From Wylensekiella montiformis (GTDB lineage: Bacteria; Bacillota; Negativicutes; Selenomonadales; Selenomonadaceae), in assembly GCF_009697385.1 (NCBI RefSeq), contig NZ_VUNL01000005.1:62001-126000 (forward strand): a DNA stretch of 64,000 nt. Direction: 5' to 3'. A model generated the notes under the pieces. The model was not told the DNA's origin and ran no database searches. It saw only the letters and a list, made by a program, of their open reading frames with translations. The translations under genes and the position numbers were made by a program. Below are positions 1-7,259 of the stretch, piece by piece (within the stretch, counting starts at the first letter, position 1; each line of letters starts with the position of its first letter).

Positions 1-22
1 CTGGACAGAAAGGAAGAGAAAA

Positions 23-949
23 ATGACTCGCCGTTTCTTTTCCCGGATTGGCGCGGCGGCTGTCGAAGCCGTGCTGTACGAGGTATCGGCCACCCCGAAG
101 CCGGGCCTCGTAGACCGGGCCAATTCCGGGGCGCATAACGATATGGATTTCTTTACCTTTCTGTCGTCTGCGGCAGCCCTTCGCCATTGCTTTGACGAAT
201 GTGCGGCGGAAGGGATTCGCCATACCGAAGAGCCGATACAGGCGCTGCTGCCCTACCTGCAGGCGGTCGGCGCGGCCGCCGAGCGGAACATGTTCGCGAT
301 GACGCGGGGCGTGAACACGCATAAAGGCATGATTTTCAGTCTGGGCCTCCTGTCCGGCGCGGCGGGATGGGCGGCCGGACGGCAGCTCCCGCTCGGCTCA
401 GAGCTGCTTTGCGGGTTGGCCGCCCGCATGTGCGAAGGACTCTGCGCGGCGGCCTTTAGCGGGCTGTCCCTGAAGCCTGAGTCCGAACTTACCCGGGGGG
501 AGCTCATGTACCTGCGTTTTGGCGCGGCCGGCGTGCGCGGTGAAGCGCAGAGCGGATTTCAATCGGTGCGGAAGTGGTCCCTGCCGGTCTATCGCCGGGA
601 GCGTCTGGCCGGATGCAGCATCAACGATGCGCTGGTGGATGCGCTGCTGGCCTTGATGGCCGGGACGGCGGACACCAATATTCTGGGCCGCCACGACCGG
701 GACGCACTTCACTATGTGCAGGAGTCTGCGGCGGAAGCCATCCGGCTGGGCGGCATGCAGACGGAGACCGGCCGGGCCGCCGTCCGAGAAATGGATCAGA
801 TCTTTATCCGCAAATGGATCAGCCCGGGCGGATCGGCAGACCTCACTGCGGTGACGCATTTCCTGTATGAACTGGAGGCCGCGGAAGGACGAGCGCAGGA
901 AAGAGAATGTCCGGCGGAGACAGGCTGCCCTGCTGTCATGCAGAAATAA
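23..949 (+). CDS. citG: Triphosphoribosyl-dephospho-CoA synthase (CitG family)
   Basis: CitG makes 2'-(5''-triphosphoribosyl)-3'-dephospho-CoA, precursor of the prosthetic group of citrate or malonate lyase. The 308-residue product has the family's N-terminal motif TPKPGLVDRANSGAHNDMD near residue 25 and GVNTHKGMIFSLG near residue 97, both typical of the CitG/MdcB nucleotide-binding core. Length is normal for a free-standing CitG. An AAAGGAAGAG ribosome site lies 5 to 14 bases before the ATG. The next gene is a citrate-type transporter, so a role in citrate fermentation is likely. The lyase genes (citDEF) are not in the window and may lie upstream of position 1. The protein could serve malonate decarboxylase instead, but the citrate transporter argues against that. 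Confidence 0.88.
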   Translation: MTRRFFSRIGAAAVEAVLYEVSATPKPGLVDRANSGAHNDMDFFTFLSSAAALRHCFDECAAEGIRHTEEPIQALLPYLQAVGAAAERNMFAMTRGVNTHKGMIFSLGLLSGAAGWAAGRQLPLGSELLCGLAARMCEGLCAAAFSGLSLKPESELTRGELMYLRFGAAGVRGEAQSGFQSVRKWSLPVYRRERLAGCSINDALVDALLALMAGTADTNILGRHDRDALHYVQESAAEAIRLGGMQTETGRAAVREMDQIFIRKWISPGGSADLTAVTHFLYELEAAEGRAQERECPAETGCPAVMQK

Positions 950-1003
950 AAAAATAAGGAAGAAAGAACGGAACTGTCCGTGATTAGAAGGGGGAGTTTT
1001 TTG

Positions 1004-2332
1004 ATGTTATTAGCAATAACAGGCTTTATTATGATCTTTTTGATCATCTATCTCCTATTGCAGACCAAAGCAAATCCAACGGCGATTTTCGTGATTGTGC
1101 CGATTGTCTGTGCGGTAGTCTGTGGATTTGACTTCGCGCAGATTTCGGCATTCATGAAAAAAGGCGTAACCACGACCATGCCGGTTGCGGTCCTGTTCAT
1201 TTTTTCTATCGTATATTTCTCGATCATGTCCGAAGTGGGGCTGTTTGATCCGCTGGTCAATTTTCTGGTCCGGCGGGCAGGCTCGAACGTCGTGCTGGTC
1301 ACCGTGGCCACCGGCTGCATTGCGACGATCGCGCATCTGGACGGCGCTCTTGCCGCGACGCTTCTCGTCACAATTCCCGCGATGCTGCCCCTTTACAAAA
1401 AGCTTCATATCCGCCCCGTTGTTCTGTGCGTCATCATCGGCGCGGCGATGAGTATCATGAACCTGCTGCCGTGGGGCGGCCCGGTCGCCCGCGTCGGCGT
1501 GGTCCTGAACGCGGATGTGAACGCGCTCTGGCATACGCTGATTCCGCTGCAGATCGCCGGTGTATTTATGGTTCTTGGTTTCTCGGCCTTCATGGGCGTT
1601 CTGGAAAAACGCCGCGGCGCTGGTCTGCATCCGACGGGCAAGGCGGCCATGCTTGACGAGGATGCCTCTTCGGCCCGGCAGGAGACGGATGAGGAAGCCG
1701 AGTCGCTGAAACGCCATGGCTGGTACTGGTGGTTTAACCTGCTTCTGACCGCGGCGGTCATCGGCATGCTCTGCTTTACCCATATCCAGCTGTACGCCGC
1801 CTTCATGATCGGCCTGTCTCTCGCGCTGGTCGTGAACTTTCCGGATCCCAAAATGCAGGCGAAGCGAATCAAAGCGCATGCCGGTGCGGCGCTCGGCGTG
1901 CCGATGATCCTGCTGGCCTCCGGCGTATTCCTCGGCGTGCTGACCGGGACAAAGATGATGGACGCCATGGCGCATACGCTTGTCGCGATCATCCCCGGAT
2001 TCCTCGGACCCTACTTCCATATCATCATGGGAATCTTCGCCGTTCCGATCGGCATGATGCTGGGCACCAGCCCCTACTTCTTCGGGCTTTTGCCGCTGGC
2101 GATCGGCGTAGGACAGCAGTACGGCATCTCGCCGGAAAACATGTCGCATGCGATGCTGGTCGGCAAGAACTTCGCCGTTCTGGTCACGCCGCATGCCGCG
2201 ACGACCTTCCTCTGCTGCGGTCTGGCCGGCGTATCCATCAAGCAGCTGATCAAGTTCTGTACGCCATGGCTGTGGGCGCTGTCCATCATCTCGCTCATTC
2301 TGGCACTGATTCTCGGCATTGTCACCATCTGA
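1004..2332 (+). CDS. CitMHS-family citrate-metal:proton symporter
   Basis: Inner-membrane transporter of about 442 residues with a dozen or so hydrophobic segments and a central hydrophilic loop (residues about 205-235, rich in E and R). The sequence reads as CitMHS (CitM/CitH type), which imports citrate as a divalent-metal complex with protons. Conserved-looking patches include AHLDGALAATLLVTIPAMLP and the C-terminal GTSPYFFGLLPLAIGVG. An in-frame GTG at 980 would add eight residues, but the strong AGAAGGGGGAG site at 986-996 lies inside that extension and is correctly spaced for the ATG at 1004, so 1004 is chosen. It lies 54 bases after citG, probably in the same operon. The exact cation preference cannot be read from sequence. 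Confidence 0.85.
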   Translation: MLLAITGFIMIFLIIYLLLQTKANPTAIFVIVPIVCAVVCGFDFAQISAFMKKGVTTTMPVAVLFIFSIVYFSIMSEVGLFDPLVNFLVRRAGSNVVLVTVATGCIATIAHLDGALAATLLVTIPAMLPLYKKLHIRPVVLCVIIGAAMSIMNLLPWGGPVARVGVVLNADVNALWHTLIPLQIAGVFMVLGFSAFMGVLEKRRGAGLHPTGKAAMLDEDASSARQETDEEAESLKRHGWYWWFNLLLTAAVIGMLCFTHIQLYAAFMIGLSLALVVNFPDPKMQAKRIKAHAGAALGVPMILLASGVFLGVLTGTKMMDAMAHTLVAIIPGFLGPYFHIIMGIFAVPIGMMLGTSPYFFGLLPLAIGVGQQYGISPENMSHAMLVGKNFAVLVTPHAATTFLCCGLAGVSIKQLIKFCTPWLWALSIISLILALILGIVTI

Positions 2333-2400
2333 AACTCCTTTGGGGCTTAGTACTCTTCATTGTTGGTTTCCCATATAAAATCCCTACATAAAATCCCGTT

Positions 2401-2450
2401 ATGGCGCGGGCCGGAGTAGAAAATCTATTCCGGCCCGCGCCATTTGTCTG
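2401..2450 (+). terminator. Long GC-rich hairpin terminator after the citrate genes
   Basis: A near-perfect stem of about 20 bp (2401-2420 with 2424-2443, one G-T pair) closes on a 3-base loop. The following T tract is weak (TTTGTCTGCC), so it may act as a rho-independent terminator or as a transcript-stabilising end structure. Confidence 0.7.
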
Positions 2451-2523
2451 CCTTTATCTGGTATTCTTTATTTGTTTGTATTAAATACACATCTTTTAAA
2501 ATCTGTAATTTGCATTTTTAATA

Positions 2524-2532
2524 TGATATAAT
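2524..2532 (+). promoter_or_regulatory. Extended -10 promoter of the WbaP-type gene
   Basis: TGATATAAT (extended -10) sits about 50 bases before the ATG at 2582 in a very AT-rich stretch. No good -35 hexamer is present at 17 bases, which is usual for TGn-type promoters. Confidence 0.55.
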
Positions 2533-2581
2533 AAATACACTGGATATTTTAACGCAAAAAGATAACGGCAGGAGACGTTTT

Positions 2582-4006
2582 ATGATATATCATGATAAAA
2601 ATGGGCATGACAGTGGTCGTAAACTGAATTATTTTATGGTTCCGGTTGTTCTGGTTGCAGCGGATCTTTTGGTCGTTTACGGTACGATGATCGGCTCGGT
2701 GTTTTTGGCCGAAAAGGTACTGGGAGAACCGCTCTGCCTTCCTGCAACATGGTCGGTGCTGCTTCCTGTTTTGTACATGTCGAATCTGCTGTTTGCCGAT
2801 CTTTATCGCACGCGGCGTGTTCTGACGGATTATGCGCGTAAAATATTCCGGGCTTCAGCGGCGGCGGTGCTTACGATTATCGTGTTTGATTTTTTGATGC
2901 ACCTCGGTTATATGCCGCTTTCCCGTGTGTTTTTGCTGTTTTTCTGGTTTTTCAGCTTTTGGGGACTTTACGTGGAACGCTGTCTGCTGAAGTGTTTTTT
3001 TGACCGGCTGGGCGTTTGGCGGCGTCAGGTTATTGTGGTTGGCGCGGGAAGAACGGCAGAGCGTTTTGTAAAAGCATTTGGTTCGAATTTTGATATTATC
3101 GGGTTTATTGAGGATGATGCTTCGAAACCGTTGCTGCAGGCTTATCCGCGACTCGGTGGTTTTGCGGATGTTGAGCAGGTTTTGCGTAGACATCCTGTTT
3201 ATGATGTGGTGCTGGCCATACCGGGATTGTCCAAGGGCGAAATTGTCAATTTGTTTTATCGCGTTCAGCCTTTTGTCAAGCAGGTGTCGCTGATTCCCGA
3301 TTTGTTTGGCATACCCGTAGGGAATCTCAAGGTATTGCGCAGTTTTGACGATCAGCTTTTGGTGCTGCAGACGCGAAATAACCTGAATCGCTTGTCTAAC
3401 CGGCTGTTGAAGCGATTGTTTGATCTGATTGTGGGCAGTATGATTGCCGTGGTCATTATGCCGATTCTTTTCGCCGTGTATGTCATGATTAAACTTGACT
3501 CCGATGGGCCTGCGTTTTACAATGCTGAGCGCATTGGCAAAGATGGCAAGTTGTTCCGCTGTTACAAATTTCGGTCCATGTACGTTGATGCGGACCGCAT
3601 TTTGCTGGATTTTTTGGATCAGCATCCGGCGGCAAAAGAGGAATGGCGGGCGTTTCAGAAACTGCGGGGCGAGGATCCGCGCGTTACAAAAGTCGGGAGG
3701 TTTATCCGCAAATACAGCATGGATGAATTGCCGCAGATCTTTAATGTGCTGCAGGGCAATATGAGTCTGGTGGGGCCTCGTCCGTATTTGCCGCGGGAAA
3801 AAGAAACGATGGGGGAGTATCTGCCGGTTATCGCGATGACGATGCCGGGGATGACCGGGCTGTGGCAGGTCAGCGGGCGAAGCAATGTGACATTCAGCGG
3901 GAGGTTAAAGCTTGATTCCTGGTATGTCCGGAACTGGAATCTGTGGCAGGATATCGTCATTCTGTTCAAGACGGTCAAGGTGGTTCTCGGACGTGATGCT
4001 TATTAA
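2582..4006 (+). CDS. wbaP: Undecaprenyl-phosphate hexose-1-phosphate transferase (WbaP-type polyisoprenyl-phosphate sugar transferase)
   Basis: Starts O-antigen or capsule repeat-unit assembly by moving a sugar-1-phosphate (Gal-1-P in the classical enzyme) from a UDP-sugar to undecaprenyl phosphate at the inner membrane. The 474-residue protein has four or five N-terminal membrane segments (residues about 15-135), a Rossmann-like CoA-binding domain with [10 protein letters not shown] at about 152-161, a further hydrophobic segment near 285, and the C-terminal catalytic domain with YKFRSM, the acidic pair in [14 protein letters not shown] and [13 protein letters not shown]. The C-terminus RDAY is typical. 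AGGAG at 2570-2574 supports the start. It stands alone, 23 kb from the O-antigen cluster it would serve. The sugar specificity is not determined. Confidence 0.88.
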   Translation: MIYHDKNGHDSGRKLNYFMVPVVLVAADLLVVYGTMIGSVFLAEKVLGEPLCLPATWSVLLPVLYMSNLLFADLYRTRRVLTDYARKIFRASAAAVLTIIVFDFLMHLGYMPLSRVFLLFFWFFSFWGLYVERCLLKCFFDRLGVWRRQVIVVGAGRTAERFVKAFGSNFDIIGFIEDDASKPLLQAYPRLGGFADVEQVLRRHPVYDVVLAIPGLSKGEIVNLFYRVQPFVKQVSLIPDLFGIPVGNLKVLRSFDDQLLVLQTRNNLNRLSNRLLKRLFDLIVGSMIAVVIMPILFAVYVMIKLDSDGPAFYNAERIGKDGKLFRCYKFRSMYVDADRILLDFLDQHPAAKEEWRAFQKLRGEDPRVTKVGRFIRKYSMDELPQIFNVLQGNMSLVGPRPYLPREKETMGEYLPVIAMTMPGMTGLWQVSGRSNVTFSGRLKLDSWYVRNWNLWQDIVILFKTVKVVLGRDAY

Positions 4007-4049
4007 TTTTCTTCCTTGCAGAATTTCCCGACACGATCCTTGCCGGGTA

Positions 4050-4058
4050 TGTTACAAT
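4050..4058 (+). promoter_or_regulatory. Extended -10 promoter of larE
   Basis: TGTTACAAT (extended -10) lies 51 bases before the chosen larE start; no convincing -35. Confidence 0.45.
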
Positions 4059-4108
4059 AGAATATAGTATTGTTAAACATAGCAGAAAAGTAAGGATTGG
4101 TGAATAAC

Positions 4109-4930
4109 ATGACCGGAATCATGCAGGAGAAGCTGGGACGTCTCAAGGCTTGTCTGGAGGAAATCGGCAGTGCCGCGGTGGCTTTTTCCGGCGGGGTGGA
4201 TTCCACCTTTTTGCTGAAGGTGGCTCATGATGTGCTCGGGGAGCGCGTCATGGCCTTTACCGCCGGATCGTCGTTTGTGCCGGAGCGCGATATCGCGGAG
4301 GCGCGGGCGTTCTGTGAGCGGGAGGGCATCCGTCATATCGTGAAGCGTTTTGATGTTTTGTCCATCGATGGGATTCGGCAAAATCCGCAGGACCGGTGCT
4401 ACCGCTGCAAATACGCGTTGTTTCATCAGTTTCGGAGCATGGCGGAGGAGCATCATCTGGCCGCGGTCGTTGACGGCACCAATCTCGACGATGACGGCGA
4501 TTACCGCCCGGGCAGGAAAGCCTTGAAGGAGCTGGGCATCCGCAGTCCGCTGCACGAGGCCGGACTCGGCAAGCAGGAGATTCGCGGGCTGTCCCGGGAA
4601 CTGGGACTTCCGACATGGGATAAGCCTTCCTTTGCGTGTCTGGCCTCCCGTTTTGTCTATGGGGAAGAACTGACTGGGGAGAAGCTGCGGCAGGTGAATG
4701 ATGCGGAAGAAGTCCTGCTGCGACGGGGATTCCGTCAGTTCCGGGTTCGCCGTCATGGCGATCTGGCCCGTATCGAACTGCTGCCGGAGGACATTTCCCG
4801 GTTCCTGTCCGAAGACCTTCGGGCGGAAGTGACGGAGCGATTCCGCCGGATTGGGTTTTCTTATGTGACGCTGGACCTTTTGGGTTATCGCAGCGGCAGC
4901 ATGAATGAAACCATGGAAGAAAAAGCATGA
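4109..4930 (+). CDS. larE: ATP-dependent sacrificial sulfur transferase LarE
   Basis: LarE adenylates the carboxylates of the nicotinate-derived precursor and donates sulfur to build the nickel-pincer cofactor of lactate racemase-type enzymes. The product (about 273 residues) has the PP-loop SGGVDS at 27-32, the DRCYRCK motif near 95 and the PSFACLASRF motif near 175, where the sacrificial or cluster-binding cysteine is found in the family. Length fits. The ATG at 4109 is preferred over TTG 4097 and GTG 4100 because GGTGA at 4099-4103 is then well placed. No larB, larC or larA is present here, so the role may be another sulfur insertion or the partners may lie elsewhere. It overlaps the Nudix gene by 4 bases (ATGA). 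Confidence 0.85.
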   Translation: MTGIMQEKLGRLKACLEEIGSAAVAFSGGVDSTFLLKVAHDVLGERVMAFTAGSSFVPERDIAEARAFCEREGIRHIVKRFDVLSIDGIRQNPQDRCYRCKYALFHQFRSMAEEHHLAAVVDGTNLDDDGDYRPGRKALKELGIRSPLHEAGLGKQEIRGLSRELGLPTWDKPSFACLASRFVYGEELTGEKLRQVNDAEEVLLRRGFRQFRVRRHGDLARIELLPEDISRFLSEDLRAEVTERFRRIGFSYVTLDLLGYRSGSMNETMEEKA

Positions 4931-5436
4931 AAGCGGGGATCGGTTTGGCGAAGAGCAATCAGACCACGCTTTGTTATATCGAGCGAGACGGTCAGTATCT
5001 GATGATGCACCGGATACGAAAAAAACAGGATATTAATCAGGATAAATGGGTCGGCATCGGCGGGCATTTTGAAAAGGATGAGAGTCCGGAAGAATGTCTG
5101 CTGCGTGAAGTCCGCGAGGAAACGGGGCTTATTCTGACGGACTACCGGCTGCGGGGCGTGATTACCTTCATCTCGGACCGCTGGCAGACGGAGTATATGT
5201 TTCTCTACACGGCCACGGCTTATGAGGGGACGGTCGGGGACTGCGACGAAGGCGTGCTGGAGTGGATTGACAAGCGCAAAGTCGCAGATCTGCCGATATG
5301 GGCTGGCGACCGGATCTTTTTTCATCTGCTGGAAGTACGGCAGACATTCTTTTCCCTGAAACTTCGCTATGAAGGGGAAACCTTGGCCGAGGCCGCCCTC
5401 GACGGGCATCCGCTCCCCGTCGCTCTTGCCCGGTAA
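4927..5436 (+). CDS. Nudix hydrolase (MutT-like)
   Basis: A 169-residue Nudix-fold pyrophosphatase. The Nudix box GX5EX7REUXEEXGU is intact at about residues 40-62 (GHFEKDESPEECLLREVREE). Family members hydrolyse nucleoside diphosphates linked to another moiety; the N-terminal layout (TLCYIERDGQYLMMHR) resembles 8-oxo-dGTP diphosphatases of the MutT/YtkD kind, but the substrate is not proven. It is translationally coupled to larE by an ATGA overlap, an odd pairing that may be only organisational. Confidence 0.85.
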   Translation: MKAGIGLAKSNQTTLCYIERDGQYLMMHRIRKKQDINQDKWVGIGGHFEKDESPEECLLREVREETGLILTDYRLRGVITFISDRWQTEYMFLYTATAYEGTVGDCDEGVLEWIDKRKVADLPIWAGDRIFFHLLEVRQTFFSLKLRYEGETLAEAALDGHPLPVALAR

Positions 5437-5475
5437 CTTCCCCGCGGAAGTCCATGCCTTCCCCTCTGGGGGAAG
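5436..5475. repeat. Two short palindromes after the Nudix gene
   Basis: ACTTCC-ccgc-GGAAGT (5436-5451) touches the stop codon, followed by GCCTTCCCC-tct-GGGGGAAG (5456-5475). The second matches the head of the dispersed repeat found at 5574, 10211 and 26604 but lacks its tail. There is no T-run, so these look like repeat remnants rather than a terminator. Confidence 0.55.
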
Positions 5476-5573
5476 AATCCTTTCAGCTATGGCGCGGGCG
5501 GGACAGCCCGTGCCTTTCCCCTATGGTGGGCGTATCTCCGTCTTTTTTTCTTTTTGTTCCATGGCGGATCCAT

Positions 5574-5622
5574 GCCTTCCCCCCTAGGGGGAGGTGGGTG
5601 AGCGCAGCGAGCCCGGATGAGG
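5574..5622. repeat. Dispersed palindromic repeat, copy 1
   Basis: The element has a GCCTTCCCC/GGGGGAGG palindrome, then GTGGG, a short GAGCGCAGCGAGC segment and a GATGAGGGG tail. The same architecture occurs at 10211-10252 and 26604-26650. The rest of 5437-5665 holds no gene I can support. Confidence 0.65.
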
Positions 5623-5665
5623 GGAGGTTTGCCCCTGCATCATCGCGGCGGAGCAGGATGCAGAC

Positions 5666-5712
5666 AAAAAAGGCGCCGCATGAAATCCTCAAAGATTCAT
5701 GCGACGCCTTTT
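5666..5712 (-). terminator. Bidirectional terminator of the tRNA-Ala gene
   Basis: Stem 5672-5684 with 5695-5707 (12 of 13 pairs). Read on the minus strand it is followed by six T (5671-5666), a good rho-independent terminator for the tRNA. On the plus strand TTTTCTTT follows, so it may also end the larE/Nudix transcript. Confidence 0.8.
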
Positions 5713-5751
5713 CTTTATGTCCGGCGGCATTTCTGCCCGCTTCTATTCATA

Positions 5752-5827
5752 TGGTGGAGACGAAGGGGATTGAACCCTCGACCCCCAGATTGCGAACCTG
5801 GTGCTCTCCCAGCTGAGCTACGTCCCC
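5752..5827 (-). tRNA. tRNA-Ala (anticodon CGC)
   Basis: On the minus strand the 76-base sequence folds as a cloverleaf with acceptor GGGGACG/CGTCTCC, a GCTC/GAGC D stem, anticodon stem CCAGG/TCTGG with loop TTCGCAA (anticodon CGC) and T arm GAGGG-TTCAATC-CCCTT. The 3' CCA is encoded. The acceptor contains the G3-U70 pair that specifies alanine. It decodes GCG. Neighbouring reading frames over this region are artefacts. Confidence 0.93.
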
Positions 5828-5869
5828 GTTGATGCTGCCTCTTTTGTATGAAGCACAACAACAAGATAT

Positions 5870-5898
5870 AGTATAGACCCTTTGACGATATTTTTCAA
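5870..5898 (-). promoter_or_regulatory. Promoter of the tRNA-Ala gene
   Basis: On the minus strand: -35 TTGAAA (5898-5893), 17-base spacer, -10 TATACT (5875-5870), 43 bases before the tRNA 5' end. Confidence 0.8.
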
Positions 5899-6167
5899 GG
5901 GGAAATTTTTGATTTTTTTGCGGGAAATCCGTCCGGTTTGGCAGGAAAACGAGAAAGAACCGGCGAAAAATGGAAAGTGAAGGCTCTCGGCAGGGCATTA
6001 TTTAAATTTATCGATGAAGGTCAAGATAATAGATATGGATTTTTGCCATTATTCAGCGTATAATAAGAGAAGTTACAAATAAATTACCATAGGCCTGCCG
6101 GTAATGAGCCATCGGTATGAGGCGTCCTGTCGTAGTATCCGCAAGGGTAAAATGAGGAGGTAAAAAA
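5899..6167. other. Intergenic region before the hydrogenase operon
   Basis: An AT-rich spacer between two divergent transcription units. I see the tRNA promoter on its left, a -10 at 6059 on its right and no coding sequence. The segment TCGATGAAGGTCAA (6011-6024) is only a poor match to a TTGAT-N4-ATCAA (FNR/CRP-like) site. Confidence 0.4.
6059..6064 (+). promoter_or_regulatory. -10 element of the hydrogenase operon
   Basis: A consensus TATAAT lies 104 bases before the hyaA GTG. The -35 region is weak (ATGGAT-like at 18 bases), compatible with activator-dependent transcription. The long leader before the GAGGAGG site could hold further control. Confidence 0.45.
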
Positions 6168-7259
6168 GTGGACAAACGGGAGAGTATGTGGGATCTGTAT
6201 CTCAAAAAAGGCATGAGCCGCCGCAGCTTTGTCAAAGGCTGTGTGGCGCTGACGTCCCTGATGGGGCTCGGCATGGACCAGGTGTCCAGGGTTGTGGAGG
6301 CTGCAGAGAAAAAGCCTCTGCCGGTAGTGGTTTGGATTCACGGCCATGAATGCACGGGCTGTGACGAGTCGTTTATCCGTTCCGGAGCGCCGCTGGCGTC
6401 GGATCTGGTGCTGAGCCAGATCGCGCTGGAGTACGATCATCTGCTCAGCGCGGCCAGCGGCGAGCCGTTCGAGGCGCATCTGGAGGAGACGATTCAGAAG
6501 TACAAGGGTCAGTACATCCTCTGCGTAGAGGGCGCTGCTTGCACGAAGGACAACGGCGTGTACTGCATGTCCGGCGGCCATACGTTTACGCATACGCTGC
6601 GCCATGCGGCGGAAAACGCGGCGGCTGTCATCGCTTACGGTACCTGCGCGGTTTCCGGCGGAATTCAGGCGGCGAAGCCGAATCCGACCGGTTCCTCGGG
6701 CATTGCTCATTTCGCCGGCAAGACGCCGGTTGTCCATGTGCCGGGCTGCCCGCCGATTCCGGAAGTCATGACGGGCGTGGTTATGCATGTGGCGCTGTTC
6801 GGCACGGTTCCGCCGCTTGACGGCGAAGGCCGTCCGAAGCAGTTCTACGGCAACCGGATTCACGATACCTGCTATCGCCGTCCGTTCTTTGACGCGGGCA
6901 TGTTTGCCGAAAGCTATGACGATGCGGGCTCCAAGGCGGGCTGGTGCCTTTACAAGCTGGGCTGCCGCGGGCCGGAGACGTACAACTCCTGCGGCAATCT
7001 GCGCTGGTTCCAGGGGATGAGCTATCCGATTCAGTCCGGCGCTCCGTGCATTGGGTGCTCCAATGCGCATTTCTGGGATGAAGGCGCGATGAGCGAGCGT
7101 CTGCCGAAGTTCGCTCCGCCGATCGGCGATGTCGATAAGATCGGCGCCGGTCTGGCTGCTGTCACGGCGGTCGGTGTGGCTGCTCATGCGGCCGCCAGTG
7201 TCGTTCAGAAGAAAAAACGTATCGCTGATGAGAAGAAGAATGAGGGAGCAGGTGAATAA
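6168..7259 (+). CDS. hyaA: [NiFe] uptake hydrogenase small subunit with Tat signal
   Basis: The electron-transfer subunit of a membrane-bound H2-oxidising hydrogenase, exported folded with the large subunit. The N-terminus has the twin-arginine motif SRRSFVKG (about residues 17-24). Proximal-cluster cysteines appear in CTGC, GTCA and PGCP. The distal cluster uses HDTC, GWC and LGC; the medial cluster uses NSC, APC and IGC. The extra cysteines of oxygen-tolerant enzymes (CTCC and a Cys five after GTCA) are absent, so a standard oxygen-sensitive proximal cluster is inferred. A C-terminal hydrophobic anchor (about 325-345) precedes a Lys-rich tail. Start is GTG with GAGGAGG 7 bases upstream. The large-subunit gene follows immediately. 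Confidence 0.93.
   Translation: MDKRESMWDLYLKKGMSRRSFVKGCVALTSLMGLGMDQVSRVVEAAEKKPLPVVVWIHGHECTGCDESFIRSGAPLASDLVLSQIALEYDHLLSAASGEPFEAHLEETIQKYKGQYILCVEGAACTKDNGVYCMSGGHTFTHTLRHAAENAAAVIAYGTCAVSGGIQAAKPNPTGSSGIAHFAGKTPVVHVPGCPPIPEVMTGVVMHVALFGTVPPLDGEGRPKQFYGNRIHDTCYRRPFFDAGMFAESYDDAGSKAGWCLYKLGCRGPETYNSCGNLRWFQGMSYPIQSGAPCIGCSNAHFWDEGAMSERLPKFAPPIGDVDKIGAGLAAVTAVGVAAHAAASVVQKKKRIADEKKNEGAGE

Noticed and set aside
5454-5832. Short reading frames over the tRNA and repeats (for example 5617-5832)
   Set aside because: They cross the tRNA-Ala gene and GC-rich palindromes; products are low-complexity.
6011-6024. FNR/CRP-type site before the hydrogenase operon
   Set aside because: Only one half resembles the TTGAT/ATCAA consensus; the match is too weak to claim.
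6168-7259. Oxygen-tolerant hydrogenase
   Set aside because: The small subunit has CTGC and GTCAVSGG rather than the supernumerary cysteines of oxygen-tolerant enzymes.
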